The position numbers and the translations under genes are program-made. The notes beneath the pieces were generated by a model, which was not told the origin of the DNA, did no database searches, and saw only the letters and a program-made list of their open reading frames with translations. From assembly GCF_002095315.1 (NCBI RefSeq), contig NZ_MLFN01000004.1:1-64000 (forward strand): a stretch of 64,000 nucleotides of DNA, given 5' to 3'. Origin of the DNA: Pantoea conspicua. Its GTDB lineage: Bacteria; Pseudomonadota; Gammaproteobacteria; Enterobacterales; Enterobacteriaceae. Shown piece after piece: positions 10,822-19,601 of this stretch (its first letter is position 1; each line of letters begins with the position of its first letter).

Positions 10822-11991
10822 ATGCTTGAGCTGCTGTTTCTGTTACTGCCGGTTGCGGCTGCGTATGGCTGGTATATGGGCCGCCGCAGTGCGCAGCAGG
10901 ACAAGCAACAGGAAGCTAACCGCCTGTCACGCGAATATGTCGCTGGCGTCAACTTCCTGCTTTCTAACCAGCAGGATAAAGCGGTCGACCTGTTTCTCGA
11001 TATGTTGAAAGAGGACAGCGGCACCGTTGAAGCCCACCTGACGCTGGGTAATCTGTTTCGCTCGCGCGGTGAGGTCGATCGCGCCATCCGCATTCACCAG
11101 GCGCTAATGGAAAGTGCTTCCCTGAGCTATGAACAACGTCTGCTGGCCATTCAGCAACTGGGTCGCGACTACATGGCGGCCGGTCTGTACGATCGCGCAG
11201 AAGATATGTTCAAGCAACTCACCGATGAAACCGATTTCCGTATCGGTGCGCTGCAGCAGTTATTGCTGATCCATCAGGCGACCAGCGACTGGCAGAAGGC
11301 GATTGAGGTGGCGGAGCGGCTGGTCAAGCTGGGTAAAGATAAGCAGAAAGGCGAGATCGCCCATTTCTACTGCGAACTGGCGTTACAGGCGATGAGCAGC
11401 GACGATCTTGATCGTGCTATGACACTGCTGAAAAAAGGGGAGGCGGCCGATCGGCAGAGCGCGCGCGTCTCCATCATGATGGGCCGGATTCTGATGGAGA
11501 AGGGCGATTTCGCTAAAGCGGTCGGCCATCTGCAACGGGTGCTGGATCAGGACAAAGAGCTGGTGAGCGAAACGCTGGCAATGCTCGAAACCTGCTTCCA
11601 GCGGCTCAATCAACCGGAGGCCTGGGCTGAATTTCTGCAACGCTGTGTGGAAGAGAACACCGGCGCTGCCGCAGAACTCTATTTGTCCGATATTCTTGAG
11701 CAACAGCAGGGACCGGAAGCGGCGCAGAATTACATTAACCGCCAGCTCCAGCGCCATCCCACCATGCGAATGTTCCATCGCCTGATGGATTTTCACCTGC
11801 ATGAAGCGGAAGATGGACGCGCGAAAGAGAGCCTGATGGTGCTGCGCGATATGGTCGGCGAACAGATTCGTACCAAACCGCGCTATCGCTGTCAGAAGTG
11901 TGGTTTCACCGCACACGCGCTCTACTGGCATTGCCCTTCCTGCCGCACCTGGTCGTCAGTAAAACCTATTCGCGGCCTCGACGGCCAGTAA
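10822..11991 (+). CDS. lapB: Lipopolysaccharide assembly protein LapB (TPR adaptor)
   Basis: Membrane-anchored adaptor (YciM) that recruits LpxC to FtsH and coordinates LPS output. 389 residues, the family length. One N-terminal helix (LELLFLLLPVAAAYGWYMG) is followed by a long series of TPR helices at about 35-350. The C-terminal rubredoxin-like metal site has two CxxC pairs, CQKCGFT and CPSC. It follows lapA with six bases between. Confidence 0.96.
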   Translation: MLELLFLLLPVAAAYGWYMGRRSAQQDKQQEANRLSREYVAGVNFLLSNQQDKAVDLFLDMLKEDSGTVEAHLTLGNLFRSRGEVDRAIRIHQALMESASLSYEQRLLAIQQLGRDYMAAGLYDRAEDMFKQLTDETDFRIGALQQLLLIHQATSDWQKAIEVAERLVKLGKDKQKGEIAHFYCELALQAMSSDDLDRAMTLLKKGEAADRQSARVSIMMGRILMEKGDFAKAVGHLQRVLDQDKELVSETLAMLETCFQRLNQPEAWAEFLQRCVEENTGAAAELYLSDILEQQQGPEAAQNYINRQLQRHPTMRMFHRLMDFHLHEAEDGRAKESLMVLRDMVGEQIRTKPRYRCQKCGFTAHALYWHCPSCRTWSSVKPIRGLDGQ

Positions 11992-12109
11992 TCCCCGCCA
12001 CCGGGCGTGCGTTGTTAGCCTTGCTATTAGTTACAACATACTAAATATTTTAAATCTCCACCCAATGCCGCAACAGTGCGCGCGAAGTCAGACAGGCGGA
12101 GAATGTCGA

Positions 12110-12138
12110 TTGTGATGGCCCGAGGCCGCAGGTAGAAT
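12110..12138 (+). promoter_or_regulatory. Predicted sigma-70 promoter of pyrF
   Basis: TTGTGA (12,110-12,115) and TAGAAT (12,133-12,138) are separated by 17 bp, about 50 bp before the pyrF start. Confidence 0.6.
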
Positions 12139-12189
12139 GCTTGCCGTTTGTCTATTGCGCCCGCGGGTGCCCACTGCAGAGGAAATGCC

Positions 12190-12909
12190 ATGCCTTCACC
12201 CCACACCGTGACCGCTTCGCCGATTCTGGTGGCGCTTGATTATCACGACATCAACAGCGCGCTGCGCTTTGTCGATCAGATCGATCCGCGCAGTTGCCGG
12301 CTGAAAGTGGGCAAAGAGATGTTCACACTGTTTGGTCCTTCGCTGATCACCACCTTGCAGCAACGCGGTTTTGAACTGTTTCTCGACCTCAAATTTCACG
12401 ACATTCCCAACACCACGGCGCATGCGGTAGCCGCCGCTGCCGAATTAGGCGTGTGGATGGTCAATGTCCACGCCAGCGGCGGGGCGCGCATGATGAACGC
12501 AGCACGCGAAGCGCTGCTCCCCTATGGTAAAGAGGCACCGCTGCTGATTGCCGTCACAGTGCTGACCAGCATGGATCAGGAAGACCTGCTAGGGTTGGGC
12601 ATCACGCTTACGCCGGCCGAACAGGCTGAACGACTGGCGAAGCTGACGCGTGACTGCGGTCTCGACGGTGTAGTCTGTTCAGCGCACGAGGCGGTTCGCT
12701 TCAAACAGGTGATCGGTGAGGACTTTGCGCTGGTCACGCCAGGTATTCGTCCGGCAGGCAGCGATGCCGGCGATCAGCGCCGCATCATGACGCCCCTGCA
12801 GGCTAAGCTGGCGGGTGTGGACTACATGGTGATTGGGCGTCCGATCACCCAATCTGCCGATCCCGCCGCGTCGCTGCAGGCCATTCTGCACAGTCTGGAG
12901 GAAAAGTAA
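12190..12909 (+). CDS. pyrF: Orotidine 5'-phosphate decarboxylase
   Basis: Last step of UMP synthesis: OMP to UMP plus CO2. 239 residues. The catalytic segment [10 protein letters not shown] (Asp-Lys-x-x-Asp type) and the phosphate-binding TPGIRP and VIGRPIT are present. The start at 12,190 is supported by GAGGAAATGCC upstream; the open frame extends further but without homology. It overlaps yciH by one base (TAATG), indicating translational coupling as in E. coli. Confidence 0.96.
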   Translation: MPSPHTVTASPILVALDYHDINSALRFVDQIDPRSCRLKVGKEMFTLFGPSLITTLQQRGFELFLDLKFHDIPNTTAHAVAAAAELGVWMVNVHASGGARMMNAAREALLPYGKEAPLLIAVTVLTSMDQEDLLGLGITLTPAEQAERLAKLTRDCGLDGVVCSAHEAVRFKQVIGEDFALVTPGIRPAGSDAGDQRRIMTPLQAKLAGVDYMVIGRPITQSADPAASLQAILHSLEEK

Positions 12910-13232
12910 TGGCAAATGATAATCCATTGGTTTATTCAACCGACAGCGGCCGCATCGTGCAGCCGGAGCAAAAGGCTGAACGGCCAAAAGGTGATGGGAT
13001 TGTCCGCATTCAGCGCCAGACCAGCGGACGTAAAGGCAAAGGCGTCTGCCTGATTAGCGGTATCGATATGGATGATGCCGGATTAACGCAACTGGCGGCT
13101 GAGCTGAAAAAGAAATGCGGCTGTGGCGGATCGCTGAAAGAGGGTGTCATTGAGATTCAGGGCGACAAACGCGACCTGCTGAAAAGCCTGCTGGAAGCGA
13201 AAGGGATGAAGGTCAAACTGGCGGGGGGCTGA
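12909..13232 (+). CDS. yciH: SUI1/eIF1-like protein YciH
   Basis: 107 residues with a SUI1 domain at about 35-105 (VRIQRQTSGRKGKGVCLISG, then KKKCGCGGSLKEG and IEIQGD). It is related to eukaryotic eIF1 and probably affects initiation fidelity on the 30S subunit; its role in bacteria is not settled. It is the second gene of the pyrF operon. Confidence 0.94.
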   Translation: MANDNPLVYSTDSGRIVQPEQKAERPKGDGIVRIQRQTSGRKGKGVCLISGIDMDDAGLTQLAAELKKKCGCGGSLKEGVIEIQGDKRDLLKSLLEAKGMKVKLAGG

Positions 13233-13239
13233 ATAAAAA

Positions 13240-13263
13240 ATCGGGCTACCGTGGTAGCCCGAT
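13240..13263 (-). terminator. Terminator of osmB
   Basis: Perfect stem ATCGGGCTACC/GGTAGCCCGAT. On the minus strand it is followed by TTTTTA, so it terminates osmB; it also lies just after yciH on the plus strand. Confidence 0.75.
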
Positions 13264-13309
13264 AACAGGTAGATGCTTAGCGTAGCCGATAATTATTTTA
13301 ATCCGGTCA

Positions 13310-13525
13310 TTAATGGACCTGATGACCGATAATACCACCTACAGCAGCGCCGCCGACCGTGCCAAGCGCGCTACCGTTGGTCAATACTGAACCCCCAATC
13401 GCACCCGCACCCGCACCAATCGCGGTATTACGGTCACGTTTAGACCAGTTAGAACAGCCGCTCAGCGCGACAACTAATGTGGTAGCCAGTACAGCAGCGG
13501 TGATTCGTTTCATTGTAATTGTCAT
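13310..13525 (-). CDS. osmB: Osmotically inducible lipoprotein OsmB
   Basis: 71 residues (E. coli 72). The lipoprotein signal peptide ends in the lipobox LSGC, followed by SNWSKRDRNTAIGAGAGAIG and a glycine-zipper membrane segment ending GGIIGHQVH. It is an outer-membrane lipoprotein of unknown precise role. The start at 13,525 has AAAGGAG five bases upstream. Expected regulation is by RcsB/RpoS; I did not identify sites. Confidence 0.94.
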   Translation of the reverse strand: MTITMKRITAAVLATTLVVALSGCSNWSKRDRNTAIGAGAGAIGGSVLTNGSALGTVGGAAVGGIIGHQVH

Positions 13526-13875
13526 AACTTCTCCTTTAATGTGCTCACAGAGGCAACACCTTAAGTATAGCTCCGATATTTCCTCAACCCGCTTGTGCGC
13601 CTCATTATTGCCGCTTCCCTGTCGGCATCGAAACAGGCTCCACCATCGACCCACTGTCTGTAGCGGATGAGTCACAACGCAAAACCTTCAGGTCCACGCG
13701 TTGCCTGAGAGAATTCTATGCATTCTTCGCCATGAACGAAGATAGACAATTCTGAAATCACGACACATTTTTGCATTCACAGCCAATTCCCTCTGCGTTT
13801 ATAGCCATTTGCTCCATAACCTTTTCACGGCTTACTCCGCAAAATTTAAGGACAATTGTCCGCAGGAGAAAAGGC
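13526..13875. other. Intergenic region between osmB and araD
   Basis: 350 bp between divergent genes, holding both promoters. No specific operator was recognised. In particular I see no convincing AraC half-site pair before the araD-like gene. Confidence 0.45.
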
Positions 13876-14574
13876 ATGCTGGAACAGCTTAAACAACAGG
13901 TTCTGGACGCGAATCTGGATCTACCCAAATACAACCTGGTGACCTTCACCTGGGGTAACGTCAGCGCGGTAGACCGCGAGCTGGGCTTACTGGTGATTAA
14001 ACCCTCCGGCGTCCGTTATGAAGAGATGACGCACGACGATATGGTGGTGGTCGAACTGGCTACCGGCAAAGTGTTGGAAGGGGAAAAACGTCCATCGTCG
14101 GACACCGCCACCCACCGCGCGCTCTATCTTGCCTGGCCAGAGGTCGGCGGTATCGTCCATACCCATTCACGCCATGCGACCATCTGGGCCCAGGCGGGAC
14201 GACCGATTCCCGCCTGGGGCACGACCCACGCCGATGATTTCTACGGTGAGGTCCCCTGTACCCGCGCGATGCGCGATGAAGAGATCCAGCAGCAGTATGA
14301 GTGGAATACCGGTGAAGTGATTATTGAAACCTTTGCCCAGCGGGGCCTGTCACCTTCAGCGATACCGGCGGTGCTGGTCAATTCGCACGGCCCCTTTGCC
14401 TGGGGTAAAGATGCACATGCGGCGGTGCACAGCGCGGTGGTACTGGAAGAGGTGGCCTATATGGGGCTGTTCAGCCAGCAGCTGACAGCGAATCTGCCGC
14501 CGATCCAGCAAACCCTGCTTGACCTTCACTACTTACGTAAGCATGGCGACAACGCCTGGTACGGGCAGAAATAA
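13876..14574 (+). CDS. araD: L-ribulose-5-phosphate 4-epimerase (AraD/UlaF/SgbE family)
   Basis: Interconverts L-ribulose 5-phosphate and D-xylulose 5-phosphate. 232 residues, extremely close to Ara[19 protein letters not shown] at the N-terminus, [11 protein letters not shown], the zinc-binding HTHSRHA and a third histidine in [21 protein letters not shown] precedes the start. No araA, araB, araC or ula genes are nearby, so the substrate route (arabinose, ascorbate or other) is open. A repeat-derived hairpin with seven T residues follows. Confidence 0.9.
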   Translation: MLEQLKQQVLDANLDLPKYNLVTFTWGNVSAVDRELGLLVIKPSGVRYEEMTHDDMVVVELATGKVLEGEKRPSSDTATHRALYLAWPEVGGIVHTHSRHATIWAQAGRPIPAWGTTHADDFYGEVPCTRAMRDEEIQQQYEWNTGEVIIETFAQRGLSPSAIPAVLVNSHGPFAWGKDAHAAVHSAVVLEEVAYMGLFSQQLTANLPPIQQTLLDLHYLRKHGDNAWYGQK

Positions 14575-14596
14575 TCGTCGGGACGCCTGCAGCGTT

Positions 14597-14950
14597 AATG
14601 CTCGTCAGTTAAGGTTGAATTTGCAAAGGCTGTCACGGTCAAACGTGGCAGCTTTTTTTCTGGGCAGGCGTTCCGGAGTGCGGGCCTGCGCGCTCGTGCC
14701 CTTTTTAACAACACGCACTGAAGTTTCAGAGCAGGATGGGGCCGATCAGGGGCAGGCAATCCGCAGCGCTGAACATTAGCCAGGAGAGCCCGCAGGACGC
14801 GGGCGAAAGGCGGGGCAGCACAGGATGTGCCATCCCCGGCGGTCCGTCAGGCAGAGGAATGAAGTGAAGGAACCGCGCAGCGGCGCGAGGACCGCCAGCC
14901 CCTGAGCGGCACCAGACTGCGTTATTATTGCTGCTTCACTGACAGGTATT
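14597..14950. repeat. Dispersed structured repeat, copy 2 (354 bp)
   Basis: The left terminal sequence AATGCTCGTCAGTTAAG (14,597-14,613) pairs with the right end CTTCACTGACAGGTATT (14,934-14,950), 13 of 17 positions. The left ~65 bp matches copy 3 and the right ~250 bp matches copy 1. Internal hairpins are conserved with copy 1. No transposase ORF is present, so it resembles a non-autonomous MITE-like element or a mobile structured RNA. It lies between araD and kdgT. Confidence 0.75.
14629..14659 (+). terminator. Terminator-like hairpin in the left arm of repeat copy 2
   Basis: Stem GCTGTCACG/CGTGGCAGC (one G-U pair), loop GTCAAA, then seven T. It lies 54 bp after the araD stop and would terminate araD. 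The same hairpin recurs after ycjF in copy 3. Confidence 0.7.
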
Positions 14951-15033
14951 ACGCCCACTGCGTCCCTTTTTTATTGTCAGCTTAACTGGTATGGCGATCG
15001 CGATCATATTTACCAAAACAATCGGTCAATAAA

Positions 15034-15053
15034 AATAAAACAGCGTTTCATTT
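15034..15053 (+). promoter_or_regulatory. Predicted KdgR operator upstream of kdgT
   Basis: AATAAAACAGCGTTTCATTT closely fits the KdgR box described in pectinolytic enterobacteria (consensus near AATGAAACATTGTTTCATTT). It lies 105 bp before the kdgT start, fitting repression relieved by KDG. Confidence 0.7.
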
Positions 15054-15157
15054 TACTGCATCGATCACTGTTTTCGTCACACACAGTCACTATTTTGTTT
15101 GCATCGCCTTCGGGCACTTTTCGCAGCTCCAACTGGCATAGCAAAGGTGACATCAAT

Positions 15158-16141
15158 ATGCATATCAAACGTGCAATAGACAAAATTCCTGGCGGCATGA
15201 TGTTGATCCCGCTGTTTATCGGCGCGCTCTGTCATACCTTCTCTCCCGGTGCCGGGAAGTACTTAGGTTCCTTCACCAACGGTTTAATGACCGGCACCGT
15301 ACCGATACTGGCAGTGTGGTTTTTCTGTATGGGCGCGTCTATCAAGCTAAGCGCGACCGGCACCGTATTACGTAAGTCCGGCACGCTGGTGCTGACCAAA
15401 ATTGCGGTCGCCTGGATTGTCGCGGCCATTGCATCACGAGTGATGCCGGAGAATGGCATTGAGGTCGGGATGTTTGCCGGGTTGTCCACCCTGGCGCTGG
15501 TAGCAGCCATGGATATGACCAATGGCGGGCTCTACGCGTCGATTATGCAACAATATGGGTCGAAAGAGGAAGCGGGCGCCTTTGTACTGATGTCGCTGGA
15601 ATCCGGTCCGTTAATGACCATGGTGATTCTGGGCACCGCGGGAATTGCCTCATTCGAGCCGCACGTGTTTGTCGGGGCGGTGCTGCCATTTTTGGTGGGC
15701 TTTGCATTAGGAAACCTTGATCCTGAACTGCGTGAGTTCTTCGGAAAAGCGGTACATACCCTGATCCCATTCTTTGCGTTTGCGCTGGGCAACACCATCA
15801 ACCTGGCGGTGATCGTTGAAACCGGCCTGCTGGGCATTATGCTGGGTGTTGCGGTGATCATCATTACCGGCATCCCGTTAATTCTTGCCGACCGGCTGAT
15901 TGGCGGCGGTGACGGTACGGCGGGCGTTGCAGCCTCCAGTACCGCCGGTGCTGCGGTGGCCACGCCGGTTCTGATCGCTGAAATGGTGCCGCAGTTTAAA
16001 CCGATGGCACCGGCTGCTACTGCGCTGGTTGCGACCTCGGTGATTGTCACTTCGGTACTGGTGCCAATGATTACTGCACTCTACTCAAAACGCGTTAAGC
16101 GTATGCATGTCGCCATCGACCAGCGCGCTGTCATTAAGTAA
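15158..16141 (+). CDS. kdgT: 2-keto-3-deoxygluconate permease
   Basis: Inner-membrane proton symporter for KDG, a product of pectin and hexuronate breakdown. 327 residues, identical in length to E. coli KdgT, with near-identical blocks such as [20 protein letters not shown] and [13 protein letters not shown]. About ten hydrophobic segments. The start at 15,158 ([13 protein letters not shown]) has AAAGGTG upstream; earlier in-frame codons lack homology. kdgK/kdgA are not in the window. A KdgR-type box lies upstream. Confidence 0.96.
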   Translation: MHIKRAIDKIPGGMMLIPLFIGALCHTFSPGAGKYLGSFTNGLMTGTVPILAVWFFCMGASIKLSATGTVLRKSGTLVLTKIAVAWIVAAIASRVMPENGIEVGMFAGLSTLALVAAMDMTNGGLYASIMQQYGSKEEAGAFVLMSLESGPLMTMVILGTAGIASFEPHVFVGAVLPFLVGFALGNLDPELREFFGKAVHTLIPFFAFALGNTINLAVIVETGLLGIMLGVAVIIITGIPLILADRLIGGGDGTAGVAASSTAGAAVATPVLIAEMVPQFKPMAPAATALVATSVIVTSVLVPMITALYSKRVKRMHVAIDQRAVIK

Positions 16142-16285
16142 CCCACCTAATCAATCCCCGGCGCGCCAGTCGGGGATCACTCTGGATTTTGTGTTGTAAA
16201 TCAATCTCTCATTTGGTCTTGACTCACTCTGCATTACGCTGATGTGGCGTATTTAGCGCATCAAATATAAACAGAGGATGAGACA

Positions 16286-17152
16286 ATGACAGTTATTAAC
16301 CAAGCAACGTGCAGATTATTTACCGAAGTCGGCAACACCACTCAGTTAGTCGCCTATTACGAGGAAGGCCGACGCACGATGTGGATGATGTTGCGCGCCC
16401 AGCCACGTCCCAGCTTCAACCATGAGCTGATTGAGGAGATCATGAACCTGAGCTATGCCGCACAGCGTTCCGGTCTGCCGATCGATTTCTGGGTAACCGG
16501 TTCGCTGGTGCCGCAGATGTTCAACGCCGGGGGCGATTTACGTTTCTTCGTCGAGTGCATTCGCAATAATCGGCGCGAAGCGCTGCGGGCTTATGCTCGT
16601 GCCTGTGTGGACTGCATACACTCAGCGGCACGGGGCTTCGACACCGGTGCGGTCACGCTGGCGATGATTGAAGGCAGTGCATTAGGCGGCGGCTTTGAAG
16701 CGGCGCTGGCACACCACTTCATTCTGGCACAGAACAACGCCCGGATGGGCTTCCCGGAAATCGCTTTTAACCTGTTCCCGGGCATGGGCGGCTATTCACT
16801 GGTGGCCCGTCGGGCGGGGATGAAGCTGGCTGAAGAGCTGATCTGCGAAGGGGAGTCACACAGTGCGGAATGGTACGAAACCCGTGGCCTGGTCGATAAA
16901 GTGTTCCAGCCGGGCGACAGCTATCGTGCGACCCGAACCTTCATCGACACCTTACGTCCGAAACTCAATGGCGTAAGGGCGATGCTGAAAGCGCGTCAGC
17001 GCGTGCTGCAACTGTCACGCGCTGAGCTGATGGACATCACGGAGGACTGGGTGGATTACGCCTTTACGATTGAACCAAAAGATATCGCTTATATGGAACG
17101 TCTGGTGCAGTTACAAAACCGCCACAGCGCATCGCTGCGTAAAGCGGGTTAG
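16286..17152 (+). CDS. rpfF: DSF-family signal synthase RpfF (crotonase fold)
   Basis: Enoyl-CoA hydratase-fold enzyme of the RpfF type, which makes cis-2-unsaturated fatty-acid signals (DSF/BDSF) from acyl-ACP. 288 residues. The RpfF catalytic glutamates are at E138 (ALGGGFEAALAH) and E158 (MGFPEIAFNLFPGMGGYSLV), with the same 20-residue spacing as in Xanthomonas RpfF E141/E161. It is convergent with rpfR, 15 bp apart, as in Cronobacter and relatives. It lacks the usual fatty-acid oxidation neighbours, which supports a signalling role. The acyl product cannot be read from sequence. Confidence 0.88.
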   Translation: MTVINQATCRLFTEVGNTTQLVAYYEEGRRTMWMMLRAQPRPSFNHELIEEIMNLSYAAQRSGLPIDFWVTGSLVPQMFNAGGDLRFFVECIRNNRREALRAYARACVDCIHSAARGFDTGAVTLAMIEGSALGGGFEAALAHHFILAQNNARMGFPEIAFNLFPGMGGYSLVARRAGMKLAEELICEGESHSAEWYETRGLVDKVFQPGDSYRATRTFIDTLRPKLNGVRAMLKARQRVLQLSRAELMDITEDWVDYAFTIEPKDIAYMERLVQLQNRHSASLRKAG

Positions 17153-17167
17153 TAACCGTCGTTAGCG

Positions 17168-18823
17168 TTACACGCGGGCAGGATGCTTAGCCAGCCAATG
17201 CCCAAATTGCTCCGCGGGCATTGGTTTTGCGTAAAGATAGCCCTGACGCCCATCTACACCACTTTTAAGGATAAATTTCTCTTCATCGCGGGTTTCGATA
17301 CCCTCGGCTATCACCTGCAGATCAAGCGCCTTGGCGACGGCGACGATGGCACGAACCAGCGATTGTGAAACCGGCTGCTTGTTAATATTACGAATAAAGC
17401 TTTGATCGAGCTTGATCGCGTTAATCGGCACCCGTGCCAGTTGTGACAGTGAGGAGTAGCCGGTGCCGAAATCATCGAGATGCACCTGCGCGCCCAGCTC
17501 CTGAAACTGTTTCATCAGCTTCAGCGCTTCGGTCTCATTTTCGATCAGACAACTTTCGGTCAGCTCAATGTCGATCGGACAATCGTCGAGACCGGCTTCG
17601 ATCAGCGCCTGTTTCAAATCGCTGTAGATACTTTGATCGATAAGCTGACGGGCAGAGACGTTAACCGCCACCCGCAGAAACACGCCGTGCTGCCGCCAGG
17701 CGATAATCTGCTTCAGCACATTGAGCATCACCCAGCGACCCAGCGGAACAATCAGGCCCGACTCTTCGGCGTAGGGAATGAAATCGCCGGGCGAGACCAG
17801 ACCACGCTCCGGTGAAAGCCAGCGCACCAGTGCTTCGGCGCTGCGAACGTTGCCGTCACTGTCGATTTTAGGCTGGTAGTGAACGATTAAGTGATCCAGC
17901 TCCAGCGCTTTACGCAGGTTGGTATCAAGCCACAGATATTCAAATACCCGCTGATTCATCTCAGCGGCGAACACGCAAAACTTGCCGCGGCCATTCTCTT
18001 TAGCGTGATACATCGCGGTGTCGGCGTTGCGGATCAGGCTCTCGCGATCTTCGCCATGCATCGGGGCGAGGGCAATACCGATGGAACAGCCGCTGTAGAC
18101 TTCAATCAGACCGATACGGAACGGCTGGCGCAGTCGCTCCAGGATGCGTGAAGACATCGCCTCCAGCGCCGCCTGGCTGGTGTGTTCGGCCAGTACCACA
18201 AATTCATCACCGCCTAACCGGCCCAGCGTCTGATCTTTTCCCAGACAACTGAGGATCGCCAGGGAGACCGCCTGCAGCAGCTGATCGCCGAACATATGAC
18301 CGTAGGCGTCATTCACTTTTTTGAAATTATCGAGATCGAGGTAGACCACACCGGTCTGGCTATCGCCAGCTTGCTCCAGCGCCTGGCTCATTTGCTGATG
18401 AATGGCATTGCGGTTCGGTAATCCGGTCACCGTATCGGTGTTAGCCAGCACCCGCAGCCGTTCCTGGGCGCGGCGCTCCTCGGTTATGTCCGTGCCTGAA
18501 CAGATGAGGAAAATTTCATTTTTGCCACTGCCGCTGTGAACGAACTTATTACGAAACAAGAACAGTCGCTGGCCTTTTTTGGTTTTAACCCAGCGCTCAA
18601 CTTCATAGGAGTTACCATCCCGGAAGAAGCCGGCAATGTTACGTCGGGAGGAGGCGGCTTCCTGTTTGGTCATAAACAGCTGAAAGACATTCCGGCCAAT
18701 CACCTCATGTTCATTCAGACCGGTATATTCTTCACTCAAACGGTTAAAGCGTTGGATATTGCCGCGCTGATCGAGGATGACAATCACCGAATTGGCTTCG
18801 GAAACTACCTGTTCGGCGAATGA
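17168..18823 (-). CDS. rpfR: Cyclic-di-GMP phosphodiesterase RpfR, PAS-GGDEF-EAL part (frameshifted gene)
   Basis: Main part of the YciR/RpfR protein. The PAS domain begins at VILDQRGNIQRFNRLSEEYT. GGDEF is intact at about residues 314-318 (LGRLGGDEF), and EAL at about 440-442 (SAEALVRW) with DDFGTGYSSL further on. RpfR binds BDSF through PAS and then hydrolyses cyclic di-GMP. The frame is lost near 18,823-18,829, where one base is missing compared with the family sequence (DLVQGLSFAEQ type). Restoring one base gives 661 residues in all, equal to E. coli YciR. Sequencing error versus true lesion cannot be decided here. Confidence 0.88.
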   Translation of the reverse strand, partial: SFAEQVVSEANSVIVILDQRGNIQRFNRLSEEYTGLNEHEVIGRNVFQLFMTKQEAASSRRNIAGFFRDGNSYEVERWVKTKKGQRLFLFRNKFVHSGSGKNEIFLICSGTDITEERRAQERLRVLANTDTVTGLPNRNAIHQQMSQALEQAGDSQTGVVYLDLDNFKKVNDAYGHMFGDQLLQAVSLAILSCLGKDQTLGRLGGDEFVVLAEHTSQAALEAMSSRILERLRQPFRIGLIEVYSGCSIGIALAPMHGEDRESLIRNADTAMYHAKENGRGKFCVFAAEMNQRVFEYLWLDTNLRKALELDHLIVHYQPKIDSDGNVRSAEALVRWLSPERGLVSPGDFIPYAEESGLIVPLGRWVMLNVLKQIIAWRQHGVFLRVAVNVSARQLIDQSIYSDLKQALIEAGLDDCPIDIELTESCLIENETEALKLMKQFQELGAQVHLDDFGTGYSSLSQLARVPINAIKLDQSFIRNINKQPVSQSLVRAIVAVAKALDLQVIAEGIETRDEEKFILKSGVDGRQGYLYAKPMPAEQFGHWLAKHPARV

Positions 18824-19152
18824 AAGCCCAATGTCAAATCGCGTGCCACCGCGGCGGTGTCACCCCAGGCTGATGCTGTTCCGGCCCATGAAGACTGGTT
18901 AACTTTGCGGCCGACCAGATGCAACGGGACTGCTACACCCTGCAACGGCAAGGTCAGATTAATGCTTGAGGTGATGACCGGCATAGCCCGGATCATTGCA
19001 GCCTGGCCGGGCGTGAGCGGCAGAGCGATATTGGTTTGTGACGACTCATCTTCGGCAAAACTCAGCGCATCGCTGTCCGCGGTCAGACGCCAATGAGGGC
19101 TGGTTGTACCAAACAAGGTGTACAACAACGTTTGCCCTTGTTCATCGGTCAT
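18805..19152 (-). CDS. rpfR: RpfR N-terminal RpfF-interaction domain (frameshifted gene)
   Basis: This ORF carries the N-terminal domain of RpfR: LLYTLFGTTSPHWRLTADSD and LVGRKVNQSSWAGTASAWGD match YciR. In other enterobacteria this domain binds RpfF and restrains it. GGAGGAAG lies upstream of the ATG at 19,152. It reads into a non-family tail (FHSPNR) because of the single-base loss near 18,826. If the lesion is real, the cell would make a free interaction domain without the catalytic part. Confidence 0.85.
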   Translation of the reverse strand: MTDEQGQTLLYTLFGTTSPHWRLTADSDALSFAEDESSQTNIALPLTPGQAAMIRAMPVITSSINLTLPLQGVAVPLHLVGRKVNQSSWAGTASAWGDTAAVARDLTLGFHSPNR

Positions 19153-19274
19153 TAAAACTTCCTCCGGGGGTGCACTGCAGGCGTTATCTCATTATTTTAG
19201 CAACAGTATTCATCATCCGACGTTAGCACAAGGTACAAACCAAATATATTTCACTATCAGGATACGAATGGCAC

Positions 19275-19301
19275 AAAAAAGCCCCAGCAATGTGGGGCTT
19301 T
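19275..19301 (-). terminator. Terminator of the cstA-ybdD operon
   Basis: AAAGCCCCA/TGGGGCTTT with a six-base loop; on the minus strand it is followed by TTTTTT. Confidence 0.85.
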
Positions 19302-19310
19302 GGTCTCTTG

Positions 19311-19601
19311 TCAGCAGGGACATTTCCCCAGTTTTCCGGCCTGACTCGGGAAGCGGGCATCCAGACAATAGCGGTGGAAATCCCGCTCATTCATCGGCGG
19401 CTGAGCGGGATGATGCAGTCGCATATGCTGCAGGTACGTTTGATAATCCTGTACGCCGACCATTAAGCGAAAGCACTGTTGCAGACCACGCCATAGCGTT
19501 CGCCAGCGAAAAGGCGCCGGAGTGGGTGCCGACATAAACTGGCAGTGATGAATCTGCCAGTCGCCCTGTGGCCGCCGCACCGGATGAATGGCATCAGACA
19601 T
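19311..19601 (-). CDS. ybdD: YbdD/YjiX family protein (DUF466)
   Basis: Small protein characteristically encoded right after cstA/btsT transporters. The family core is FRLMVGVQDYQTYLQHMRLH with MNERDFHRYCLDAR, and the protein ends in KCPC, a C-terminal cysteine pair typical of the family. 96 residues from the start at 19,601, which overlaps cstA by 8 bp; a shorter start at 19,535 (MSAPTPAPF) would give a size closer to the ~65-residue homologues. The biochemical role is unknown, probably in transporter function. Confidence 0.88.
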   Translation of the reverse strand: MSDAIHPVRRPQGDWQIHHCQFMSAPTPAPFRWRTLWRGLQQCFRLMVGVQDYQTYLQHMRLHHPAQPPMNERDFHRYCLDARFPSQAGKLGKCPC

